Shown here: piece by piece, positions 54,291 to 61,927 of the stretch
How the letters are laid out: every line of letters begins with the position of its first letter
Numbering within the stretch: the stretch's first letter is position 1
Assembly: GCA_002406015.1 (NCBI GenBank)
Contig: DHMX01000022.1
Location: 235,550 to 299,549 of the forward strand
Length of the DNA stretch: 64,000 nucleotides
Direction of reading: 5' to 3'
From: Lachnospiraceae bacterium UBA4631
Lineage (GTDB): Bacteria; Bacillota; Clostridia; Lachnospirales; Lachnospiraceae
The notes under the pieces: generated by a model
What the model saw: only the letters and a program-made list of their open reading frames with translations
Databases searched by the model: none
Told to the model about the DNA's origin: nothing
Position numbers and translations under genes: made by a program

Positions 54291-54996
54291 ACCGCCGTTC
54301 CCTTCCGTTATAATACTGTATAGCCTTCCATAATTCATCCTTATCGAAATCCGGCCAACAAACATCTGTGAAATAAAATTCGGTATATGCCAACTGCCAC
54401 AAAAGATAATTGGATAGCCGCAGTTCACCGCTGGTTCGAATCAGCAAATCCGGGTCCGGCATATAATTTGTATCCAAATGAGCAGAAATTACATCCTCTG
54501 TAATCTCGGAAGGTGCGAGCTTCTGTTCACAGGCTTCCTTTGCTATCTGTCGAACCGCCCTCGTAATTTCATCACGACTTCCGTAATTTAACGCAATTGT
54601 TAAGGTCAAGCCCTGATGGTCCTTACTCATTTCCCATAACTCGTCAATTAACTGATTAATATCATCCGCAAGTCTGGAACGGTCTCCGATTACCCGAACC
54701 GTCAGCTTATCCCGCTTTACATGGGTCTTAAAGGAGGTCAAATATTGTCTTAAAATGTTCATAATGCCGCTGACCTCTTCGACTGAACGTTTCCAGTTTT
54801 CGGTAGAAAACGCATAGACGGTCAGGTACTTTACGCCCATATCATATGCATCCTGACATATCTGTTCTACATTCTTTGCCCCCTGTAAATGTCCGTAATT
54901 TCTAGGCATCTTCCGACTCTTTGCCCAGCGTCCGTTTCCATCCAGAATAATTGCAATATGCTCCGGAATTGTCAATTCTTCCCCATTGATTTCCAT
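54274..54996 (-). CDS. uppS: Undecaprenyl diphosphate synthase (isoprenyl transferase)
   Basis: The 240-residue protein has the cis-prenyltransferase motifs AIILDGNGRWAKSRKMPRNYGH (catalytic Asp), AFSTENWKRS and the C-terminal LIRTSGELRLSNYLLWQLAYTEFYF. It extends farnesyl diphosphate to the carrier lipid used for peptidoglycan. It lies between frr and cdsA. Confidence 0.97.
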   Translation of the reverse strand: MEINGEELTIPEHIAIILDGNGRWAKSRKMPRNYGHLQGAKNVEQICQDAYDMGVKYLTVYAFSTENWKRSVEEVSGIMNILRQYLTSFKTHVKRDKLTVRVIGDRSRLADDINQLIDELWEMSKDHQGLTLTIALNYGSRDEITRAVRQIAKEACEQKLAPSEITEDVISAHLDTNYMPDPDLLIRTSGELRLSNYLLWQLAYTEFYFTDVCWPDFDKDELWKAIQYYNGRERRYGGVK

Positions 54997-55008
54997 GCTT
55001 TAATCTCC

Positions 55009-55554
55009 TTATACAGTCAGAATTTCCTTTGTCTTTTCCTCGACTGCTTTATCAATCTTATCTACATACTTATCGGTTAACTTCTGAACCTTATCCTCTA
55101 AGTCCTTTAATTCATCCTCTGATATTTCATTTGCCTTGTTCTGCTTCTTAAAAGCATCATTTGCATCTCTGCGGATATTACGAACGGCAACCTTTGCATT
55201 TTCACCCTTCTTCTTAACATCCTTTGCCATTTCCTTACGTCGTTCTTCTGTCAGCTCCGGGAAATTCAAACGTACAGACTTACCATCATTATTCGGAGTG
55301 ATTCCTAAGTCTGAACACATAATTGTCTTTTCAATTTCCTTAATCATAGATGCTTCCCATGGCTGAATCATTAAGGTTCTCGGCTCCGGTACGGAAATAT
55401 TTGCAATCTGCTGTAACGGTGTCGGCTGTCCGTAATAATCTACCCGCAGCTTATCCAATACGTGTGGATTTGCACGACCTGCCCGAATACCTGAAAACTC
55501 GCTTAATAAGCTATCCAATGATTTATCCATTTTCTCTTCATATTGTGTCAACAT
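55009..55554 (-). CDS. frr: Ribosome recycling factor
   Basis: A 181-residue protein of the size and layout of RRF: SLDSLLSEFSGIRAGRANPHVLDKLRVDYYG, LMIQPWEASMIKEIEKTI, and the C-terminal helix ending in VEEKTKEILTV. With EF-G it splits the post-termination ribosome. It lies 18 bases after pyrH, the normal pairing. Confidence 0.98.
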   Translation of the reverse strand: MLTQYEEKMDKSLDSLLSEFSGIRAGRANPHVLDKLRVDYYGQPTPLQQIANISVPEPRTLMIQPWEASMIKEIEKTIMCSDLGITPNNDGKSVRLNFPELTEERRKEMAKDVKKKGENAKVAVRNIRRDANDAFKKQNKANEISEDELKDLEDKVQKLTDKYVDKIDKAVEEKTKEILTV

Positions 55555-55572
55555 AGTTTTTCATCCTCCTTA

Positions 55573-56274
55573 TTATGCATGAATATAAGTGCCAGTAAAT
55601 GTACCGGTCAATGCTTTTACAATACTATCCTCACCATTTAAGCCAAACAGCTTCATCGGCATATGATTTTCCGCTGCCAGCACTGCAGAAGCCAAATCAA
55701 TTACTCCAAGCTTCTGATTTACAATATCCTGCATTTCCATCGAATCGTATTTTTTTGCATTCGGATTAATCTTCGGGTCCGAATCATAGACACCGTCAAT
55801 TGCCTTTCCTGCCAGAATCACATCTGCCTCAATCTCAATTGCCATCAGAACCGTTGCCATATCCGTTGAAAAATACGGATGTCCGGTACCGCCTGCAAAG
55901 AATACTACGGTCTGCTGTGTAAGTGCTTCCACCGCTTCATCCTTCTGGAACAGGCGTGTCATATTACCACAGGCAAACGGTGTCATAATCATGGTCTTTA
56001 TTCCTGACACCCGGAACATTTCTGCCACATAAATGCAGTTCATTACGGTTGCCAAAATTCCGATTTGGTCTGCCTTAACGCGGTCCATATGTTCGCTGGT
56101 TCTGCCTCTCCAGAAATTACCGCCGCCTATTACTATTCCTATCTGTTTTCCTGTCTCCAGAGCAAGCTTTACCTGTCTTGCAACCTCTAAAACCGTTGCT
56201 TCATCAAAGCCTGTCTTTTTCTCTCCTGCAAGAGCCTCACCACTCAATTTTAATAAAATACGTTTCTCTTCCAT
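55573..56274 (-). CDS. pyrH: UMP kinase
   Basis: The 233-residue hexameric UMP kinase has the family motifs LLKLSGEALAGEKKTGFD, VIGGGNFWRGR, ARYFSTDMATVLMA-like segment (here GHPYFSTDMATVL) and KAIDGVYDSDPKINPNAKKYD. It converts UMP to UDP. rpsB and tsf, which usually precede pyrH, are not present; a bactofilin gene is there instead. Confidence 0.97.
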   Translation of the reverse strand: MEEKRILLKLSGEALAGEKKTGFDEATVLEVARQVKLALETGKQIGIVIGGGNFWRGRTSEHMDRVKADQIGILATVMNCIYVAEMFRVSGIKTMIMTPFACGNMTRLFQKDEAVEALTQQTVVFFAGGTGHPYFSTDMATVLMAIEIEADVILAGKAIDGVYDSDPKINPNAKKYDSMEMQDIVNQKLGVIDLASAVLAAENHMPMKLFGLNGEDSIVKALTGTFTGTYIHA

Positions 56275-56295
56275 TGTTTACCTTTCCTTATATCT

Positions 56296-57327
56296 TTATG
56301 CAAAAAAACTCTTCACATCAATATCTGAATAGCATTGTGAACAAAAGCCCTCAATAACAGCTCCGTTATTAATCTGTACAGACCGGGACTTGATATTACC
56401 CATAATTACGGCTGTTGAATCCACAATGACAGGTCCCTTCACATCCAAATCTCCGTTAATGGCTCCTGCAATTACCGCTGACTGTGCTTCGATATTTCCG
56501 ACAATCACCGAACCGACACCAATCTTAACGCTTCCGGTGCTGACAATCTCGCCTGTAATCTTAGCCGCATTGGCATAGACCTCACTGGCATTTACCTTTC
56601 CGTTAATTCCACCGCTGACAACCAGCTTTCCATAGCAGTTCACATCACCCTCTACCGTTCCGATAATATCTACGGAACCGTCTGTAAAGAGATTACCTTC
56701 GATTCTGGTTCCCTTGGTAATATAGGTGGTACTGTCACTTACTTCGCCATCCTCTACCGGTGCTGCGGACACCTCCATCTTCGGCTCTTCCCGTTCTGCC
56801 TTTGGTGATAATTCAATTATCTTATCCTCTGCCATGTGGCTTTCCTCCTGTGTTTTGGTTTCGTTCTGTACAGCTTCCTCTGTAACCGGCGGAACCGATG
56901 TATTTTCTTTTGCCGTATCTGCTTTCTCTGTCTCTGCTTTTGTATCTTCGGCCTTTTTATCTTCCGTTTTTGCTTCTTCCGTCTTTGTTGTCAGCAAATC
57001 AACCAATGCCGCAATATCATTGGTATCGGCGGCAGCCTGTGATGCCGCTTCCGGTTGCTCCGGCACTGCCTGTTCTTCCTCAAATGGGTCCTGAAGGTCT
57101 TCTTCATCAATCTGAATATCTTCCAAACCGGACAAGTCTAAGTCATCCGAATCTTCCTCACCGGCAACCGCAGCTTCTTTTTGTGAAGTCACTGCTTCGG
57201 TATCTTCGTCCTCCAGTGTGTTCACCATATCCTCGTCATCATACTCATTGACCATTTCATCATTACCAGGCATCAGTTCATTTACTGCCTGCTTCATATC
57301 GTCCTTGAAATCCTTAAAAAAACCCAT
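56296..57327 (-). CDS. Bactofilin-like polymer-forming protein with acidic N-terminal region
   Basis: Residues about 205-335 form the bactofilin (DUF583) beta-helix with short repeated strands: GTRIEGNLFTDGSVDIIGTVEGDVNC, GKLVVSGGINGKVNAS and four further turns. Bactofilins form nucleotide-free filaments and place wall or polar proteins. The first 190 residues are very acidic and Glu/Thr/Lys-rich with no motif I recognise. The start is preceded by AGGAGG. It lies directly before pyrH, 21 bases away, and after a small membrane protein gene. Confidence 0.85.
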   Translation of the reverse strand: MGFFKDFKDDMKQAVNELMPGNDEMVNEYDDEDMVNTLEDEDTEAVTSQKEAAVAGEEDSDDLDLSGLEDIQIDEEDLQDPFEEEQAVPEQPEAASQAAADTNDIAALVDLLTTKTEEAKTEDKKAEDTKAETEKADTAKENTSVPPVTEEAVQNETKTQEESHMAEDKIIELSPKAEREEPKMEVSAAPVEDGEVSDSTTYITKGTRIEGNLFTDGSVDIIGTVEGDVNCYGKLVVSGGINGKVNASEVYANAAKITGEIVSTGSVKIGVGSVIVGNIEAQSAVIAGAINGDLDVKGPVIVDSTAVIMGNIKSRSVQINNGAVIEGFCSQCYSDIDVKSFFA

Positions 57328-57344
57328 ATGTTCCTCCTGCTAAA

Positions 57345-57539
57345 CTATACTAAGGGAATCCACAACAAAGCACCGTATATCTGTTGCACTAATTGATTCA
57401 AATGAATCACCCGGAACAACAGCACGATATTAAGCCCGATGGATGCAAGAATTAAAATCACTGCAAGCACCAGTAATACCTGCTTCATTCGATTAATACG
57501 TTTTCTTCTGTCCAGCTTATGTGCATTCTGTTCTGCCAT
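57345..57539 (-). CDS. Small single-span membrane protein
   Basis: A 64-residue protein: a basic N-terminal part (HKLDRRKRINRMKQ) followed by one hydrophobic span (VLLVLAVILILASIGLNIVLLF) and a short hydrophobic tail. I do not recognise a family. The start at 57539 has an SD-like GGGGAAA and is preferred over 57557. It is the first gene before the bactofilin gene (17 bases), so it may act with it at the membrane. Confidence 0.65.
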   Translation of the reverse strand: MAEQNAHKLDRRKRINRMKQVLLVLAVILILASIGLNIVLLFRVIHLNQLVQQIYGALLWIPLV

Positions 57540-57631
57540 ATCATTTCCCCATTGCATATTCTACATCTTTTTTGTAGGCTCACGCACCGGAAGTTATCTA
57601 TAACCACCTGTGCCTACCCACACATAGACAA

Positions 57632-57640
57632 ATTATAGCA
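57632..57640 (-). promoter_or_regulatory. Extended -10 promoter before the bactofilin-pyrH run
   Basis: TGCTATAAT on the minus strand, an extended -10 box (TGn before TATAAT at 57632-57637); no clear -35. The transcript would read through the small membrane protein, bactofilin, pyrH and the following genes. Confidence 0.5.
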
Positions 57641-57655
57641 TAGATAAACTAAAAT

Positions 57656-58225
57656 TTATAGTGCAAAAAAGAAATTCTTCAAAATCTCATTTCCCATAGG
57701 GGTCAGAATGGATTCCGGATGAAACTGTAATCCGTATACCGGATACTTCGTATGCCGGATTCCCATGATTTCTCCGTCCTCTGATGTAGCAATTATTTTT
57801 AAGGTATCCGGTAATGTTTCCGGCAAAACCGCCAGTGAATGATACCTTGCTGCCTCAATCTGCTCCGGCATTCCGCGAAAAATATCACAGGATGTATCTA
57901 TCGTCACAACTGACATTTTTCCATGCATCAGCTTTCTTGCATATGACACCGTTGCTCCATATGCTTCACAGATTGCCTGATGTCCCAGACATACCCCAAG
58001 AATCGGTATTTCTGCTCCCAGCTCCTTTGCTACGGAAATACAGATACCTGCATCGGACGGCTTTCCGGGACCCGGAGATAAAATGATTGCTTCCGGCTTC
58101 ATTTCTCTGACCTGCTCCACTGTATATGCGTCATTTCGGATTACCTGAACATCCGGTCTGATTGAACCAATCAGTTGATATAGATTATAAGAAAAGCTGT
58201 CATAATTATCGATTAATACTATCAT
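57656..58225 (-). CDS. trpG: Anthranilate synthase glutaminase component
   Basis: The 189-residue class I glutamine amidotransferase has PILGVCLGHQAICEAYG (catalytic Cys), YHSLAV and LQFHPESIL (His and Glu). It supplies ammonia to TrpE. It overlaps trpE by 4 bases at ATGA. PabA is related and some organisms use one subunit for both, so it may also serve folate synthesis; the upstream tryptophan T-box favours the trp role. Confidence 0.93.
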   Translation of the reverse strand: MIVLIDNYDSFSYNLYQLIGSIRPDVQVIRNDAYTVEQVREMKPEAIILSPGPGKPSDAGICISVAKELGAEIPILGVCLGHQAICEAYGATVSYARKLMHGKMSVVTIDTSCDIFRGMPEQIEAARYHSLAVLPETLPDTLKIIATSEDGEIMGIRHTKYPVYGLQFHPESILTPMGNEILKNFFFAL

Positions 58226-59703
58226 TCGTCAATTCCTCCCTGTGCCTGATTTAATGCATACATTACTGCCTTTGCCTTATTAATACATTCCTGATATTCG
58301 GTTTCCGGTACACTGTCCGCCACAATTCCCGCTCCGCTTCGCACAAATACCTTTCCGTTTTTCTTAAATGCCAGCCGTATCGAGATGCAGGTATCCAGAT
58401 TACCGGTGAAATCAAGATACCCGATTGCACCGCCATAGATGCCTCGTTTATTCTGCTCTAATTCATTAATAATCTCACAAGCCCTGAGCTTTGGTGCTCC
58501 GGATAACGTTCCTGCCGGTAACACAGAATCAATTGCATCCACCGCTGTCAATCCTTCCCGCAGTTCTCCGCGGACAGTGGAGCCGATATGCATTACGTGG
58601 GAGTATTTTTCAATCGACATATATTTTTCAACCGTCACACTTCCAAACCGGCTGATTCTTCCCAAATCGTTTCGTCCGAGGTCTACCAGCATATTATGCT
58701 CTGCCCGCTCTTTTTCGTCTGCTAACAGCTCCTGCATCAGCCGTTCATCCTCCTCCTGGGTAAGTCCTCTTGGGCGGGTTCCCGCCAAAGGGAAGGTGTG
58801 AAGCTCTCCATCCTTTAACTTTACCAGAGTTTCCGGTGATGCTCCTGCAATTTCAATCGCATCACTGGAGAAATAAAACATATACGGTGACGGATTCAAG
58901 GTACGAAGTACCCGATAAGTATCAAGCAGGCTTCCTTCAAACTCTGCCTCCAACCGATTGGACAGTACCACCTGAAAAATATCTCCCTCCCGAATATACT
59001 GCTTCGCCCGCTCTACCATATGACAGAAGGTAGCCTTATCAAACAACGGCTTAAATTCCGAACGCAGAACACCCGGAATATGTTTCTTCGGGGTTCCTGT
59101 CTGAATCAGTTTTTTCATATCTGCAATCTCCTGTATCGCCTGCGGATATGTCTGCTCTAAATTTTCCGTCGGAGCATTGGCTATTAATATAATCTTCTGT
59201 CTGAAATTATCAAAACAAATTACCCGGTCAAATAACATCACATCCACATCATTAAAATGCTCCTCATCCTCGGCATCCAAGTTTAGTGACGGCTCGCTGT
59301 ATTTTATATAATCATAGGAAAAATATCCCACCAGTCCGCCGGTAAACGGTGGCAGACCTTCTATTTTAGGACTTTTATGCTCTGCAATCACCTGTCTTAA
59401 ATACGTTCCCGGATGCCGGGTTTCAAACGTATGGGTGCTTCCGTCTTCTTCCCGAACAGTCATGACACCATTTAAGCACGTCACCTCCTGCGTCGGATGA
59501 TACCCAAGAAATGTATAACGTCCCCATTTCTGGGTGTCCTCAATACTTTCCAGTATATAGCAATGATTACTGACTGTTTGAAGTGTTCGAAGCACCTCAA
59601 TCGGGGTCCGCATATCCGAATACATTTCCTGATGAATCGGTATTACCTTGTAATCTCCGCTTGCAGCAATTTCCTTAGCTTGTTCTAATGTAATGGTATC
59701 CAT
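58222..59703 (-). CDS. trpE: Anthranilate synthase component I
   Basis: The 493-residue protein has chorismate-binding motifs: GDIFQVVLSNRLEAEF, ASPETLVKLKDGELHTFPLAGTRPRG, DLGRNDLGRIS and GTLSGAPKLRACEII. Near the N-terminus YILESIEDTQKWGRYTF contains the LES segment of the tryptophan feedback site. It makes anthranilate from chorismate. The start at 59703 is preferred to the ATG at 59709 because GAGGAG lies 7 bases before it. Preceded by a T-box. No other trp genes are in the window. Confidence 0.95.
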   Translation of the reverse strand: MDTITLEQAKEIAASGDYKVIPIHQEMYSDMRTPIEVLRTLQTVSNHCYILESIEDTQKWGRYTFLGYHPTQEVTCLNGVMTVREEDGSTHTFETRHPGTYLRQVIAEHKSPKIEGLPPFTGGLVGYFSYDYIKYSEPSLNLDAEDEEHFNDVDVMLFDRVICFDNFRQKIILIANAPTENLEQTYPQAIQEIADMKKLIQTGTPKKHIPGVLRSEFKPLFDKATFCHMVERAKQYIREGDIFQVVLSNRLEAEFEGSLLDTYRVLRTLNPSPYMFYFSSDAIEIAGASPETLVKLKDGELHTFPLAGTRPRGLTQEEDERLMQELLADEKERAEHNMLVDLGRNDLGRISRFGSVTVEKYMSIEKYSHVMHIGSTVRGELREGLTAVDAIDSVLPAGTLSGAPKLRACEIINELEQNKRGIYGGAIGYLDFTGNLDTCISIRLAFKKNGKVFVRSGAGIVADSVPETEYQECINKAKAVMYALNQAQGGIDE

Positions 59704-59734
59704 ATCCATTCTCCTCTCTGTGTGATTTAAAATT

Positions 59735-59776
59735 AAAAAACCTTGGCAATCACAGACTTCTCTGTCATTACCAAGG
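59735..59776 (-). terminator. T-box terminator (attenuator) of trpE
   Basis: CCTTGGTAATGACAGA and TCTGTGATTGCCAAGG (minus strand) form a 15-16 bp stem followed by TTTTTT. It ends 31 bases before the trpE start. Read-through needs uncharged tRNA-Trp to favour the antiterminator. Confidence 0.9.
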
Positions 59777-60014
59777 ACGAATTACGCTCTTAACGCTCCG
59801 CGGTGCCACCTTGTTTCATGGTTTCCCATACACTTAAAGAATACTATCATATTCCTGACTACTAACGTAAGTCCTCCCGTCGTAGAATACTCAGCCTATT
59901 GCCTTTGACTACGCCCTCAGCAGTCCATTTGATATGCCGCAGCTTATCCGGTTCTCAGCCTCCCGGACTCTCTGTACTGTGCCAGTCATACCGTTATCTC
60001 TGCTTCAACGGTTT
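59735..60014 (-). promoter_or_regulatory. Tryptophan T-box leader of trpE-trpG
   Basis: The leader carries the conserved T-box AAGGTGGCACCGCGG (59798-59812), a Stem I region with AGAGAGTCCGGGAGGCTGAGA, and a specifier region TCAAATGGACTGC in which TGG (59925-59927) matches tryptophan. The terminator at 59735-59776 follows. Uncharged tRNA-Trp binding is expected to stabilise the antiterminator and switch trpE-trpG on. Confidence 0.92.
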
Positions 60015-60021
60015 TTCTTTT

Positions 60022-60049
60022 ATTATACGGTTCTTTTAGGATTTGTCAA
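60022..60049 (-). promoter_or_regulatory. Consensus promoter of the trp T-box
   Basis: TTGACA (60044-60049), 16-base spacer, TATAAT (60022-60027): both boxes are perfect. It overlaps the last codons of the GNAT gene. Confidence 0.85.
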
Positions 60050-60473
60050 GCGGTGTCAGATATTGAATCATACCCGGTCCTAAATGCTCGGTCGGTCTTG
60101 CCAGAAATCCATGCTTCAGATAAAAGGGTTCCCGTCCTTTTGCACACATTAAGCAAAACATCATTTCCGTATCCGGAATCCGCAGCTTCTCTACATATTC
60201 CTTTAGTGCCGAAAGTATCTTGGACCCGATTCCCTGCCCCTGTACCTGTGGCAATACAATCAAATCCTGAACGTAACAGATAACTGCACCGTCTCCTACC
60301 AATCTTCCCATGCCAACACATTGTCCGTTTTGATATGCGGTCACAACATAAATGCTACGCTCCAATGCCAGTTGTGCCTGCTCCCGGCTTAATCGTTTCC
60401 AACTGACTCCTGCCCGTAATGCCAGATAAGTATCCACATCCAACTGATTATACTGTAGTTCTATTTCTATCAT
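60036..60473 (-). CDS. GNAT-family N-acetyltransferase
   Basis: A 145-residue acetyltransferase with motif A DLIVLPQVQGQGIGSKIL (acetyl-CoA binding V-x-x-x-x-Q-G-x-G) and a C-terminal FYLKHGFLARP. The acceptor is not identifiable. Between hisF (43 bases upstream) and the trp T-box, and overlapping the promoter of the latter; probably the last gene of the his unit. Confidence 0.88.
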   Translation of the reverse strand: MIEIELQYNQLDVDTYLALRAGVSWKRLSREQAQLALERSIYVVTAYQNGQCVGMGRLVGDGAVICYVQDLIVLPQVQGQGIGSKILSALKEYVEKLRIPDTEMMFCLMCAKGREPFYLKHGFLARPTEHLGPGMIQYLTPLDKS

Positions 60474-60516
60474 TGGTACTAACCTTCTTTTTGTCCAATC
60501 AGAATTATTATTTATA

Positions 60517-61278
60517 TTATAACCGTACCGGCAATCCCTGTTCCCGCAAATATTGCTTCAGGTCCCGAATTTCCAGCTCTTTATAGTGAAATAAAGAAGC
60601 TGCCAGTGCCGCATCTGCTTTTCCGTCTGTCAGAGCCTCGTAAAAATGCTCCTTTGTGCCGGCTCCACCGGATGCTATGACCGGAATCTTTACATTTTCT
60701 GATATTGTGCTTGTCAGCTCTATATCATAACCCGCTTTTGTGCCATCGCAATCCATACTGGTCAAAAGAATTTCACCAGCTCCCAGCCGTTCTGCCTCGA
60801 TTGCCCATTCTACAGCATCTTTTCCGACATCAATTCTGCCGCCGTTTTTATAAATGTTCCAACCGGAGCCATCCTCTCTGCGTCTGGCATCAATTGCAAC
60901 CACCACACATTGACTGCCGAACTTATCGGCAGCATCCGATATTAACTGCGGGTGTTCAATTGCCGAGGAATTAATCGATACCTTGTCCGCACCTTCCCGC
61001 AAAATTGCCCGAAAGTCTTCTACCGAGCGAATCCCTCCGCCAACCGTAAATGGTATAAACACAGTCTCTGCCACCCGTCTTACCATATCTACCACAATTT
61101 CTCTGGCATCCGAAGATGCGGTAATATCCAAAAACACCAGCTCATCGGCACCTGCTTTATCATATGCCGCAGCTATTTCAACCGGATCTCCTGCATCCTG
61201 TAGATTCACAAAATTAACGCCCTTTACCACACGTCCCTGATTTACATCCAAACAGGGAATAATTCGTTTTGTATGCAT
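60517..61278 (-). CDS. hisF: Imidazole glycerol phosphate synthase cyclase subunit
   Basis: The 253-residue TIM barrel starts RIIPCLDVNQGRVVKG (catalytic Asp) and has KVSINSSAIEHPQLI, and SGGAGTKEHF near the end, all HisF marks. It uses ammonia from HisH to form IGP and AICAR in histidine synthesis. It follows hisH directly, 1 base after it. Confidence 0.97.
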   Translation of the reverse strand: MHTKRIIPCLDVNQGRVVKGVNFVNLQDAGDPVEIAAAYDKAGADELVFLDITASSDAREIVVDMVRRVAETVFIPFTVGGGIRSVEDFRAILREGADKVSINSSAIEHPQLISDAADKFGSQCVVVAIDARRREDGSGWNIYKNGGRIDVGKDAVEWAIEAERLGAGEILLTSMDCDGTKAGYDIELTSTISENVKIPVIASGGAGTKEHFYEALTDGKADAALAASLFHYKELEIRDLKQYLREQGLPVRL

Positions 61279-61279
61279 A

Positions 61280-61897
61280 TTAATTCTCCTTCCCTACCTG
61301 AATAAAATTCTTCAGAATTTGTAAACCGACGGTACTGCTCTTTTCCGGATGGAACTGACAGGCAAACAGATTTCCATGTTCCACAGATGCATGAATCTTT
61401 GTGGAATAAATCGTCGTTGCCGCAACATCTTCCTCCTGCTTTGCTTTTAAATAATACGAATGAACAAAGTATACATACGGTTCCGGTGCTAATCCCTGAA
61501 ACAGCTTTGCGTCTTTGCGATATTCTAATGAGTTCCAGCCCATATGCGGAATTTTCAGACCCGGAGCCTCCGGTATCCTTACGATTTCTCCTTCCAGCAG
61601 ACCAAGACCGGTAACGCCCGGACTTTCCTCACTTGACTGGAATAATAATTGCAGTCCCAGACAGATTCCCAAAAACGGTGTTCCCTGCTCTACTACATCA
61701 TAAATGGTATTTACAAGCTGATATTCCCGCAGCTTTCCCATGGCATCTCCAAAACTTCCGACCCCCGGAAGAATTACCCGGTCACTGTTTAAAATCAAAT
61801 CCCGGTCTCTGGTGATACACGCTTCTTCACCCAGATAGCTTATTGCCTTCTCTACACTTTTGATGTTACCTGCATCATAATCAATAATCGCAATCAT
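61280..61897 (-). CDS. hisH: Imidazole glycerol phosphate synthase glutaminase subunit
   Basis: A 205-residue class I amidotransferase with ILPGVGSFGDAM, FLGICLGLQLLFQ (catalytic Cys), HMGWNSL and FQFHPEKSS-type end (here CQFHPEKSS). Partner of HisF. No other his genes are in the window, so the pathway must be split in this genome. It is 30 bases after the large acidic protein gene. Confidence 0.96.
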   Translation of the reverse strand: MIAIIDYDAGNIKSVEKAISYLGEEACITRDRDLILNSDRVILPGVGSFGDAMGKLREYQLVNTIYDVVEQGTPFLGICLGLQLLFQSSEESPGVTGLGLLEGEIVRIPEAPGLKIPHMGWNSLEYRKDAKLFQGLAPEPYVYFVHSYYLKAKQEEDVAATTIYSTKIHASVEHGNLFACQFHPEKSSTVGLQILKNFIQVGKEN

Positions 61898-61927
61898 TCC
61901 GTCACTTCCTCTACTGTATTTCTTACG

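Noticed and set aside
53436..54428. Long form of CdsA starting at 54428
   Set aside because: The first 46 residues are uppS in another frame and unlike CdsA; the start at 54290 fits the family.
57656..59703. PabA/PabB (p-aminobenzoate synthesis) instead of TrpG/TrpE
   Set aside because: The tryptophan T-box and the LES feedback segment favour anthranilate synthase; shared use of TrpG remains possible.
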